From CAUZIZ01 sp965219005 (lineage in GTDB: Bacteria; Acidobacteriota; UBA6911; RPQK01; JAJDTT01): a stretch of 64,000 nt of DNA. The stretch is taken from contig CBDCMS010000004.1 in NCBI GenBank assembly GCA_965219005.1, positions 3,906,001-3,970,000 of the forward strand, written 5' to 3'. Within the stretch, counting starts at the first letter, position 1. Each line of letters begins with the position of its first letter. The notes under the pieces were generated by a model. The model was not told the origin of the DNA. It did not search any database and saw only the letters and a program-made list of their open reading frames with translations. The position numbers were made by a program, and so were the translations under genes. Of the stretch, positions 44,049-52,757 are shown one piece after another.

Positions 44049-45002
44049 GTGGGAATCTCGGTCCTGATCATCACTCAGAACGAAGAGAGAAACCTGCGGA
44101 GGTGTATCGAATCCCTGGGTCCCTTTGAGGATATCGTCGTACTGGACTCGTTCAGTAGTGACGGAACAGTGGCGCTGGCCAGGTCACTTGGAGCCAGGGT
44201 CTACCAGCGCCAATTCGACAACTTTGCGGCACATCGTAACCACGCATTGGATGCCGTTCCATTTCAGCATGAGTGGGTGCTGCACCTGGACGCGGACGAG
44301 GTTCTTTGCCCGGATCTCTGCGCCGAAGTGATCGAAGCAACCCGTAGCGAGCGCTATGACGCCTATCGTATTCCCTCGAAGATGATCCTCTCGGGCACCT
44401 GGCTCCGCCGTTCCGGCCTCTACCCCAGTTATCAGGTGAGGCTTGGCCGTCTCAGAGCACTCCGCTTCAAGCTGGTCGGGCACGGTCAGCGAGAGGACAT
44501 CGATCCGAGCCGAGTCGGCACTCTGAAGAACCCCTATCTCCACTACTCCTTTTCACACGGTTGGGCATCTTGGTTCCAGAAACACGTCCGTTACTCCAGT
44601 CACGAGGCCCGAGAGGGCGTCAAACTGATCCAGTCCCGGGAATGTGACTGGAAAGGTCTGCTGACCACGGATCCGGTTCGGCGCCGACGAGCCCTTAAGC
44701 AATTGGCGGCTCGTCTACCCGCTCGCTCACTGACAAGATTTCTCTACATGTATGTTCTGAGGCGGGGCTTCCTGGACGGCAGACCCGGCTTCACCTACTG
44801 TGCCTTGCTCTCGATCTACGAGTACATGATCTCTCTCCAACTGAGGGACATGCGTAGAAAACCGCTGGAATCGGAATTCGTGCCATCCTCGATCAGGTAT
44901 TTCCAGAAGCCGATCCCCAGCCCTCACCTCAGGTTCGACCGACTCCAACCACAGAGTCAGAACTACCGGACACTAGAGAAATCCGATCGTCGGGCATCGT
45001 AA
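44049..45002 (+). CDS. family 2 glycosyltransferase (WaaE/KdtX-like)
   Basis: A 317-residue GT-A enzyme of the LPS-core beta-glycosyltransferase type: ISVLIITQNEERNLRRCIES, DIVVLDSFSSDGTVALARSL, NFAAHRNHALDAV, WVLHLDADEVLCPDL (metal site), YRIPSKMILSGTWLRRSGLY, QVRLGRLRALRF and LHYSFSHGWASWFQKHVRYS are in family order. GTG 44049 is the likely start, six bases after the previous stop. Its TAA overlaps the ATG of the WecA-fusion gene by one base (TAATG). It probably acts early on the lipid-linked chain. Confidence 0.92.
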   Translation: MGISVLIITQNEERNLRRCIESLGPFEDIVVLDSFSSDGTVALARSLGARVYQRQFDNFAAHRNHALDAVPFQHEWVLHLDADEVLCPDLCAEVIEATRSERYDAYRIPSKMILSGTWLRRSGLYPSYQVRLGRLRALRFKLVGHGQREDIDPSRVGTLKNPYLHYSFSHGWASWFQKHVRYSSHEAREGVKLIQSRECDWKGLLTTDPVRRRRALKQLAARLPARSLTRFLYMYVLRRGFLDGRPGFTYCALLSIYEYMISLQLRDMRRKPLESEFVPSSIRYFQKPIPSPHLRFDRLQPQSQNYRTLEKSDRRAS

Positions 45003-47380
45003 TGGAATCTTTCCTCTACTACAGCTATGGGTTTGCCTTTCTCGGAACCGTTGTACTGCTATGGCTACTCCGCCCGATCGCCGTTCGTTGTGGCCTGCTT
45101 GATCGGCCCGGCGGACGAAAGCAACACTCCGGAGACGTGCCCCTGGTGGGCGGTCTGGCCATGGCCGGCGGTTCTAGCGCTGCGCTGCTGCTCTGTGACA
45201 CCCATCCAAGCTTCCTGGCGGCAGCTGCGATTCTAATCTTGGCTGGCGCCTGGGATGACCGATTCCCGATCACGGCGCCCCAGAAACTATTGGCTCAAGC
45301 CGTCGCCGCCATACTGATCGTGGGTTCGGGGGGCGTGGTACTGGCGGTTGTGGGCGGAGCAAGCACAAGCAATGCAGTCGGGCCAAGCGCTGGGATGATC
45401 CTCTTGACGATGGTTGTCGTGGTCAGCCTGATCAATGCCATCAATTTCGTCGATGGGGTTGATGGTCTAGCGGGAGGATTATCATTCATAGCTCTAGTTG
45501 CAATGGCCATCCTGGCTGGTTCGCAGGGTATGGAGTCTTGCCTACGCCTGACTCTGGTCGCGGGCGCTGCTGTAGCCGGATTCCTCTGTTTCAACCTGCG
45601 CAACCCCTGGTGTCGGCGCGCCTGGGTCTTCATGGGAGACGCCGGAAGCATGTTCCTGGGTCTTACACTCAGCTGGCTTTGCATCCAGCTTTCGCAAGGC
45701 GAGACCGGCTCGCTCAGCCTGGTCACGGCGCTCTGGGTTCTAGCCGTTCCTCTCTTCGACATGGTCTGCAGCATCCTTCGTCGCCTGCTCAACGGCTGTT
45801 CTCCCTTTATTGCAGACCGGAAACACCTGCATCATCTACTGCTGCGAGCAGGCTTCTCCGAGGGTCAGACTTTGGCGATCCTGCTCGGTCTCGCCACCAG
45901 CGGAGCTGGATTCGGCCTCTTGGGGTTCTTCTTCAAGCTCCCGGAGCTGGTGATGCTCTTTCTGCTCCTTGTCGCGTTCACTCTTTACTTGTTCGGGGTT
46001 CTCCACACCTCAAAACTCGCCCATCGGAGTGGAACCAGAAAGGTGATCTTTCTGAATCGGTTCTTCCACCCCGACATCTCCGCAACCAGTCAGATGCTCT
46101 CCGACCTTGCCTTCGAGTGTGCCAGGTTCGGAATGAAGACCCATGTGATAGCCAGTCGTCACTTCTACCAGTCCTCGTCTCGTGAACTTGGGAGAGAGGA
46201 GGAGATCCAGGGCGTCCAGGTGTCCCGGGTCTGGACCTATGAACTGGGTCACGATTCTCTAGTAGCCCGTATGGTCGACTACGTGAGCTTCTTCATCGGG
46301 ACCGGATGGAGACTTCTCAGTCTGGTCCGCAAGGGCGATGTGGTCGTGTCCCTGAGCGATCCTCCCCTGATCGCAGTAGTGGCGTACCCGATTGCTCGTG
46401 TCCGCGGAGCAATCCTCGCCAATTGGGTCCATGATCTCTTTCCTGAAGTGGCTACCGCCCTGAAGGTGCCATTACTGCAAGGACCTCTCGCCTCGGTGCT
46501 GCGTTGGCTTCGAGACACTGTGTTCCGTCGGGCACATCTGAACGTGGTCCTGGGCCACAGCATGAAACGGCGCCTGCTCGCAAGAAAGCTCGAGAAACAG
46601 CAGGTGCGAGTGATTCCGAACTGGGCAGACGGAGAAACACTCTGTCCCCGGCCCGGACAGGTAGATCGGCTTCGCAGGCAGTGGGGACTCCAGGGGAAGT
46701 TCATCATTGGCTACTCCGGAAATTTCGGTCGGGCCCATGACTTCGCGACCCTTCTGGATGCGGCTGAGTTGCTCAAGAGTGAGGAGCGTTTTTGCTTTCT
46801 CCTCATCGGCGATGGCTTCTACCATGAATGGTTGGTCGCAGAGCAGGATCGACGACACCTGGACAATCTGGTCTTTCGTCCCTACCAGCCCCGTGAACGC
46901 CTCGGCGTTGCCTTGAGCGCCGCAGATGTGCACCTGGTCTCGCTACGACCAGAACTCGAGGGATTAATCCTACCCTGCAAGTTCTATGGCATCGCGGCCG
47001 TGAAGCGGCCCGCGATTTTCGTAGGAGATCCCCGCGGAGAGTTGGGAAGGCAACTCGTGTCTGCTGGTTGCGGAGTAGCAGTGCCACTCGGAGACGGCCT
47101 GAGTTTGGCCAGTCAGATACGCCATCTCGGCAACAACCCACAGCAACTTCAGCGGATGGGAAACCAAGCCAGGGCTTTGTTTGAAAGCCGATTTCAGAAA
47201 TCGGCCGCTGTCGAAGCCTGGCTGGAGGTTCTGTCTGATCTCGGGCTAACGATCCCTGGGCGGAAGGCCGATACGATTACTGATGGGCCCTTTGCAGCAC
47301 GACCGTCGACTGTCTCTAGGTTCTCGCCATCCGATGCCGATCCAAACCGGCGATGGCAGCAGCTTCCCTTGCCAATATGA
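45002..47380 (+). CDS. fusion of WecA-type polyprenyl-P GlcNAc-1-P transferase and family 4 glycosyltransferase
   Basis: A 792-residue membrane protein. Residues 1-335 are a MraY/WecA-family phosphoglycosyl transferase with about ten hydrophobic segments: PIAVRCGLLDRPGGRKQHSG, AGAWDDRFPITAPQKLLAQA, NAINFVDGVDGLAGGLSFIA near residue 145, WVFMGDAGSMFLGLTLSWL near 210 and DRKHLHHLLLRAGFS near 274 hold the catalytic Asp and His residues. Residues from about 345 are a GT4 enzyme of the WbuB type (VIFLNRFFHPDISATSQML, WVHDLFPEVATALKV, VRVIPNWADGE, IIGYSGNFGRAHDF, LPCKFYGIAAVKRPAIFVGD). One chain could make the lipid-P-P-sugar and add the second sugar. No frameshift or stop lies at the junction. Confidence 0.92.
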   Translation: MESFLYYSYGFAFLGTVVLLWLLRPIAVRCGLLDRPGGRKQHSGDVPLVGGLAMAGGSSAALLLCDTHPSFLAAAAILILAGAWDDRFPITAPQKLLAQAVAAILIVGSGGVVLAVVGGASTSNAVGPSAGMILLTMVVVVSLINAINFVDGVDGLAGGLSFIALVAMAILAGSQGMESCLRLTLVAGAAVAGFLCFNLRNPWCRRAWVFMGDAGSMFLGLTLSWLCIQLSQGETGSLSLVTALWVLAVPLFDMVCSILRRLLNGCSPFIADRKHLHHLLLRAGFSEGQTLAILLGLATSGAGFGLLGFFFKLPELVMLFLLLVAFTLYLFGVLHTSKLAHRSGTRKVIFLNRFFHPDISATSQMLSDLAFECARFGMKTHVIASRHFYQSSSRELGREEEIQGVQVSRVWTYELGHDSLVARMVDYVSFFIGTGWRLLSLVRKGDVVVSLSDPPLIAVVAYPIARVRGAILANWVHDLFPEVATALKVPLLQGPLASVLRWLRDTVFRRAHLNVVLGHSMKRRLLARKLEKQQVRVIPNWADGETLCPRPGQVDRLRRQWGLQGKFIIGYSGNFGRAHDFATLLDAAELLKSEERFCFLLIGDGFYHEWLVAEQDRRHLDNLVFRPYQPRERLGVALSAADVHLVSLRPELEGLILPCKFYGIAAVKRPAIFVGDPRGELGRQLVSAGCGVAVPLGDGLSLASQIRHLGNNPQQLQRMGNQARALFESRFQKSAAVEAWLEVLSDLGLTIPGRKADTITDGPFAARPSTVSRFSPSDADPNRRWQQLPLPI

Positions 47381-47437
47381 ACTACCTGCGCTTCGGTCCC
47401 TGAGCTAGACAGGAAAAGGGGGATCACGGATACTCTG

Positions 47438-48079
47438 ATGAAGATCTCAACCCCACCATACCGCAGCATTAGAAGACAAACAGTCGCGCGTTCGATCCTG
47501 TTCACGATATTCCTGCTGATCCCCACAGAGGTTGGGCTAGCCGAAGAGGCTCGTCCCGTAGTTCTAGGACAAATCGTTTCCAAGGGTGTCCTCGTCGACA
47601 ATCTGGAAGTACCATCAGGCACAACCATCTTCGACAAGACAGAGATACGCACCCGTGCGCAACCCGCCCGGATTCATCTGGAATCGGGCCAGATTCTGGA
47701 AATGGCACCAAAGTCGAAGGTGAAGATGGCCCTCGATTCAGAGGATCTTCTCGAGGCGACGGTGCTTGCTGGCGAGCTTCATTATCAGAACCGGGACGCA
47801 CTACCTACCTCAGCCATCGCTGGCGAGGTGGTACTGCTGCCTCTCCACCCGGCCTCCAACTCCCTGGTGGAGGCTGCTGTCAGCGCCGCAGGAACTGGTC
47901 TTCTGGGTTGGACGACAGCACTTCTGATCGCGTCCGGTCTAGTCGAGGCCACAGCCGTCACCGGCTCAGGAGGCCGAGTCGATCCGGGCAGTAATAGTGA
48001 AGGCGCATTCGGGCTGGGCATCGTCATGGAACCCGAAGATACGCTCTCCGCCAGCCCATCGGTTCCCTCCAATCGCTAG
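47438..48079 (+). CDS. secreted FecR-like protein of unknown function
   Basis: A 213-residue protein with a signal peptide (SILFTIFLLIPTEVGLAEE cleaved after about residue 35). Residues 40-125 look like a FecR-type beta domain: GQIVSKGVLVDNLEVPSGTT, RTRAQPARIHLESGQILEM, SKVKMALDSEDLLEATVLAG. A hydrophobic segment near residue 150 (GTGLLGWTTALLIASGLVEA) may anchor it. It lies just ahead of the Wzc/Wza genes; FecR-like proteins occur near envelope systems, but no precise role is known. Its TAG stop (48077-48079) lies inside the inverted-repeat element that follows, so the original C-terminus may have been longer. Confidence 0.7.
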   Translation: MKISTPPYRSIRRQTVARSILFTIFLLIPTEVGLAEEARPVVLGQIVSKGVLVDNLEVPSGTTIFDKTEIRTRAQPARIHLESGQILEMAPKSKVKMALDSEDLLEATVLAGELHYQNRDALPTSAIAGEVVLLPLHPASNSLVEAAVSAAGTGLLGWTTALLIASGLVEATAVTGSGGRVDPGSNSEGAFGLGIVMEPEDTLSASPSVPSNR

Positions 48080-48353
48080 TACCATGTCACACATAAAATG
48101 ACGGGTTTGCAGATGGGGCTTGCGAGGCGAGATCAAGGCAGGAGGAGGAAGACGATGCTTGGCCATCTTCGACGACGACCAACGCCGAGATCGTCCGCAA
48201 CCCCCATCTGCCCTGCGGGTGGCGACGGGACGGGCCGATGGCTTTGTCTCTCCTCCTGGCAATACACAAAGGTATGGCTTCGTCGTCGTTTCGCGCCCTC
48301 GACGCCGTCGCGTTCGCCACAAACCCGTCATTCTATGTGTGACATGGTACTAG
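48076..48353. mobile_element. 278-bp miniature inverted-repeat element
   Basis: Bases 48076-48109 and 48320-48353 are 34-base inverted repeats with one mismatch (beginning CTAGTACCATGTCACACATA). CTAG at each outer edge could be a 4-base target duplication or part of the repeat. There is a second, inner inverted pair (GCAGATGGGG at 48110; its complement at 48204). No gene lies inside. It occupies nearly the whole gap between the FecR-like gene and the Wzc-like gene and supplies the stop of the former. Confidence 0.82.
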
Positions 48354-48429
48354 TGCTGTGGAGCGCTGAGACACTCTTCGAAGGACATTTCAACTGAAGC
48401 AAGAAACAGAGCTGATCAGCAGATCTCAG
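48080..48429. other. intergenic region before the Wzc-like gene
   Basis: Most of these 350 bases are the miniature element ending at 48353. The remaining 76 bases lead into ATG 48430 with no clear promoter; a purine-rich stretch (GAAGCAAGAAACAGAG) lies near 48396. Confidence 0.6.
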
Positions 48430-50769
48430 ATGCCTGAATTGGTGAAGCCAGTCGACAGCGAGTCCGGCTATTTCATCCAGCCTCGGGATTGGGTGTCTAC
48501 GGAGAGCAACGAAAGTGGCTATCAGATTCGACAATATGGTCGGATCCTCCTGAAGCATCGCTGGTTGATAGCGGCGACAATACTCACCTCGCTCGGACTC
48601 GCGGCACTGTACTCTTTCACCCGGATTCCGTACTACAAGTCCACAGCTGTCATCGAGTTCGAGCCTGAGGCCACCCTGCCCTTCCTCTACAGCAACATGC
48701 AGCCGGAAATGGCCAAGACCTTGGATGAGCCCTACCTCAGAACCCGCTACAACATCCTGCAGAGCCGAGATCTGGCGTTGCGGGTGGTGCGACGCCTCGA
48801 ACTGGATCAGGACTCCGACTTCAACAATATCTCGGATTCGGCCGGTTTGAGGGCGAGCCTTTCGGCTCTCACCTCAGGCATCGTGAATTGGTTCGAAGGC
48901 GAAAATGCTGAGGTAGGGGGTCAGACTCAAGAGCCGAAGGGCCTTTGGAGTGCCATTCCGGCGGAACTTTCAGGGGATTCCAAAGACGAGATTGCACTTG
49001 CTGATCGGTTGCGCAGCAACCTCTCGGTCACGCCGGTGACAGGGACTCGTCTGGTCGACATCTCATACACGTCTCCAGCGGCCAGACTAGCGGCCGAGAT
49101 TGTCAATACTCTGGCTGACGAGGCAATCCAGCTGAACTTCGAGACCCACGTCGAGGCTACCCGTAGAGCAACCGAATTCCTCAAGTCACAGATGCTCGAG
49201 ATGCAGATGCGAGTTGAGGAGTCTCAGGAAAAGCTCCTCAATTACGCCAGGACCTTCAATCTACTCGACATCGAAGAGGGTGAGAACATCGTCTTGCAGA
49301 AGCTGGAGTTCCTGAGTTCTGCCTTGAGTCGGGCCGAAACCCAGTTGATCGCCGAATCGCCTCGCCTCGAGAGAATAAAGAACGCTTCGATTGACAGCTT
49401 TCCGGAACCCCTCGAGGACGACACCATCCGAAGCCTCCAGGAAAAAAGGCTCGAGCTGCGTCAAGAGCTTTCCCGCCTCAGGGGCCGGTACGGTCCTCGC
49501 TGGCAGGCAGTGATCCAGTTGAAAGAGCAGATGAAGGAAGTGGAGGAACAACTCAAGGCAGCTAAGGGCAAGGCAATTGAGCAGGCCCTCTTCGACCATG
49601 AAGACCAGTTGGTCCGTCTGGAGAATCTATCCCAGGCTCTGAATACACAGCAGAGGGTCGCGGAGGAGCTGAAGAAGGACTCTATTCAGTACAGCATCCT
49701 CAGGGACGAGGTGGATAGTAACAAGAGGATCTATGAAACGCTTCTGCAAAGGGTCAAGGAGGCCAGCGTTGTCGCTGGCCTCAAATCCAGTAACTTACAC
49801 ATCGTGGATCGCGGCGTGGTTGCAGGAGTTCCATTCAAGCCCGATCACGGCCGGAATTTTCTGATTGCCCTGATCCTGGGTACTATCCTCGGAATCGTCT
49901 TCGCGGTTCTTCTCGAATCCCTTGACAACACCGTGCGGACGCCCGAAGAGATCGAGACGATGGGTCTAACAAGCCTTGGCTTCATACCCACCACCGAGGG
50001 AATCATGACGACCCGAGAAGGGGCCCGATTGGTAAGAGCTAGCGCGGGCCATTCCGCTAGTGCTATCGAACCTCATCCATACGTCAAGCTCAATCCTAGA
50101 ATGTGGGAGGCGTTTCGGTCGCTACGTACATCACTGCTTCTATCCGGTTCGGGGAGAGCACCGCGGAGAATCCTGGTGACCTCGGCCTTCGCCGGTGAAG
50201 GCAAAACCACCACCGTAGCGCACACCGGAATCGTGTTGGCACAAACCCGGGCTAGAACCCTGATCCTGGACATGGATCTGCGTCGGCCCTCTTTGGGCTC
50301 AATGTTCAAGTGCGATCGAAAGTATCTGGGACTGGCCGACTATCTCAACGGCCGATGCACTCTGTCCTCGACCGTCTTTCCCACTAGTTCCGAAGATCTG
50401 TTCATTATACCTTCCGGTACGCCTCCCCATAATCCAGCCGAACTGCTCGGTTCCGAACGGATGGAAGAGGCGCTTCAAAAGCTTTCGAATGTCTTCGAAT
50501 ACATCATCATCGACTCTCCACCCCTGCTGGATGTAACCGACGCAGTGGTCTTATCACCCCGAGTGGACGGCGTCGTCCTGGTGGCCAAAGGCTCGAGCAC
50601 GACCAAGGTGGCTGTCAGAAAAAGCAGCCGTCACCTGGCAAGCGTCGGGGCCAAGGTGCTGGGAGTCCTCATCAATAACGTCGATCTCAGAAGATCGGAA
50701 CACTATTACTATTACAGTCAGTATTACGACTACCGCAATGAGTACTCTACCGCCGCCGGAACCGGTTGA
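48430..50769 (+). CDS. wzc: Wzc-like chain-length regulator with tyrosine autokinase
   Basis: A 779-residue inner-membrane protein that controls polymer length and export. A Wzz-type domain has a first membrane segment at about 46-63 (LIAATILTSLGLAALYSF), a long periplasmic coiled coil, and a second segment at about 477-496 (FLIALILGTILGIVFAVLLE). The cytosolic BY-kinase domain follows: Walker A SAFAGEGKTTT near 584-594, Walker A' LILDMDLRRPSL near 611, and Walker B YIIIDSPPLLD near 691, then the C-terminal tyrosine cluster (HYYYYSQYYDYRNEY), the autophosphorylation region. No cognate phosphatase gene is visible in the window. It is followed after 45 bases by wza. Confidence 0.95.
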   Translation: MPELVKPVDSESGYFIQPRDWVSTESNESGYQIRQYGRILLKHRWLIAATILTSLGLAALYSFTRIPYYKSTAVIEFEPEATLPFLYSNMQPEMAKTLDEPYLRTRYNILQSRDLALRVVRRLELDQDSDFNNISDSAGLRASLSALTSGIVNWFEGENAEVGGQTQEPKGLWSAIPAELSGDSKDEIALADRLRSNLSVTPVTGTRLVDISYTSPAARLAAEIVNTLADEAIQLNFETHVEATRRATEFLKSQMLEMQMRVEESQEKLLNYARTFNLLDIEEGENIVLQKLEFLSSALSRAETQLIAESPRLERIKNASIDSFPEPLEDDTIRSLQEKRLELRQELSRLRGRYGPRWQAVIQLKEQMKEVEEQLKAAKGKAIEQALFDHEDQLVRLENLSQALNTQQRVAEELKKDSIQYSILRDEVDSNKRIYETLLQRVKEASVVAGLKSSNLHIVDRGVVAGVPFKPDHGRNFLIALILGTILGIVFAVLLESLDNTVRTPEEIETMGLTSLGFIPTTEGIMTTREGARLVRASAGHSASAIEPHPYVKLNPRMWEAFRSLRTSLLLSGSGRAPRRILVTSAFAGEGKTTTVAHTGIVLAQTRARTLILDMDLRRPSLGSMFKCDRKYLGLADYLNGRCTLSSTVFPTSSEDLFIIPSGTPPHNPAELLGSERMEEALQKLSNVFEYIIIDSPPLLDVTDAVVLSPRVDGVVLVAKGSSTTKVAVRKSSRHLASVGAKVLGVLINNVDLRRSEHYYYYSQYYDYRNEYSTAAGTG

Positions 50770-50814
50770 TTCTGAAAACGTCGCTCTGAACGAAGTGGAC
50801 CAGGAGAGAGACGC

Positions 50815-51807
50815 ATGAAGTCACCAAATTTGCTCACGCTGCTGTTGTTCTGTTCGCAATTGGTTTGGGCCCAGCTGCCCGATATCAGCAATGCGCAAAT
50901 CTCACTTTCGAAGGGCGATCGGTTTCTTCAGCTCTCATCTGCGCAAAGAAGTGCTGATTACAAACTGGGCCCCGGAGACTTGATAAGGGTTCATGTATTC
51001 GGGATTGACGAGTTTGACCACACGGTTCGTCTCAGCCCAAGTGGCGAGATCAAACTACCCTATGTGGGACGCCTCAGCGTGGCTGGCAAAACAGCCGGAG
51101 AACTGGAGGACACGGTGACGGACCTATTGGAAGGGGAGGTCATCAGGAATCCCGAGGTGTTCGTCAGGATCAAGGAATACAGGGCGCACACGGTTTTCGT
51201 CCTGGGTGCGGTCAATCGCCCTGGTGACTACAAGATGGATCGACAACTCAGCCTCATCGACGCGATCTCCATGGCGGGCGGACTTGATCTTCTTCGGGCG
51301 GGTGACCAGGTCCTCATCCAAAGAAAAAGGGTGGGCAGTGATGTCGAAGCAACCGGCGAACTTGACGTGATCCGCGTGGATCTGGAGCAACTGTTGGGGG
51401 GTGAGCAGCAAGCCCAGAACCTGACGGTCCAGGACGGGGACGTGGTGCAAGTTCCACCCAGGGTCGAAGAACGATACTTCGTCATGGGAGAGGTCAATCA
51501 ACCCGGCGTCTTCAGCCTGCCCGGAGACAGGCAGATGCTAGTCTCCCAGGCGCTAGCCTGGGCTGGAGGACCTTCCCGAACCGCCAAGCTGAACAAGGGG
51601 ACGCTGGTCCGCTACGAGGATGATGGAACGCGTTCGGACTTGCAGGTCGATCTGAAGGCGATTCTGGCCGGAAAACAGGACGACTTCGCCATCGAAGCCA
51701 ACGATATCATCTTCGTCCCTGGAAACGGATTCAAGACCTTCACCTATGGAATGCTCGGGATACTGAGCAGCGTTCCATCCACCGCTGTAGTCCGGACCCT
51801 GCCCTGA
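50815..51807 (+). CDS. wza: polysaccharide export lipoprotein-type outer-membrane protein (Wza-like)
   Basis: A 330-residue secreted protein. After a signal peptide (LLTLLLFCSQLVWAQ; no clear lipobox Cys after it) comes the Poly_export domain (YKLGPGDLIRVHVFGIDEFD, VRLSPSGEIKLPYVGRLSVA) and two SLBB domains (HTVFVLGAVNRPGDYKMDRQ, then RYFVMGEVNQPGVFSLPGDR), ending in a late hydrophobic stretch. It forms the export channel that works with the Wzc-like protein. The ribosome-binding site GGAG lies about nine bases before ATG 50815. The missing lipobox distinguishes it from E. coli Wza and is common in longer-branch members. Confidence 0.93.
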   Translation: MKSPNLLTLLLFCSQLVWAQLPDISNAQISLSKGDRFLQLSSAQRSADYKLGPGDLIRVHVFGIDEFDHTVRLSPSGEIKLPYVGRLSVAGKTAGELEDTVTDLLEGEVIRNPEVFVRIKEYRAHTVFVLGAVNRPGDYKMDRQLSLIDAISMAGGLDLLRAGDQVLIQRKRVGSDVEATGELDVIRVDLEQLLGGEQQAQNLTVQDGDVVQVPPRVEERYFVMGEVNQPGVFSLPGDRQMLVSQALAWAGGPSRTAKLNKGTLVRYEDDGTRSDLQVDLKAILAGKQDDFAIEANDIIFVPGNGFKTFTYGMLGILSSVPSTAVVRTLP

Positions 51808-52757
51808 GCTGGCTGCAAGACAAGCCTGACACCTGCTCAGGCTGGGAACCCTGACTATTCCTCCAGTTCTCAGTCGCTGATTCATTCTGCCCAGGATGCA
51901 TCCGCCTCTTCTCCCAACCTGTGATCAACCCAAGGACTCCGGTGGGCACCAAAGGCCCGATCCATCGAGCTAGTTACGGCCGCGCCTTGATGGCGTTGTC
52001 ATTCGGCCTCCTACTGGGCTGGTCGGCCTCCGTCTATGGGGCCACCGAGACCCAGAACGGCTTTCGCTTGGCCCTGATGCTCTCGGTCCCCTTGCTGATC
52101 GGAGTTGGGCTCCTGGCTCAAGAACCATGCTCAGTGCGCCGCCTGCTGCCGGCGGCGGCGATCGGACTCTTCCTCCTGCTAAGAGTCACAATCGGGAACT
52201 CCCTAGAGGGTCCGGGATTGGCCATTCTCGCCTCTGGTTGGATGGCGTTTTTCTTGACCCTGCTACTCGCATCCAACCGTCCCGCGGCAACCAAATGGTT
52301 AGTATTCATGCTGATAACGCTGGGAGTGACCGAGGCGGTAGTCGGTCTGATTCAGTCGGTAGGGGGGGTGGACTACATCGGAGACTACTATCGGCAACTC
52401 GGCAGGAGAGCTAGTGGCACCCTGATCAATCCCAATCACTTCGCGGCACTGCTGAACATCACACTCGGCCTGGCTTTCGGCGCGCTCTACGCGGGGTTTC
52501 ATCGCCGGGGAAGACTCAAGCGCCGAACTCGATCCGAAGAGTACGCCTGGGCCTGGAGCATTCTCGTCTGCTCCGCTTTCGTGGGACTCGCCGTTCTGGC
52601 CTCGCTCTCCCGCAGCGGGGTGGTGACACTTGTCCTGACGATGACGTTCATCACGTTACTCTGGGGTGCACGAGAGAATCGAAAGCATTTGAAACTAGGC
52701 CCTTTGCTGCTCCTTCTTCTCGTTCTCAGCATGGGAACATGGATCGGATTGGAAGGG

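Noticed and set aside
48098..48397. Short open frames inside the 278-bp element
   Set aside because: They are made of inverted-repeat sequence on both ends and show no coding signature.
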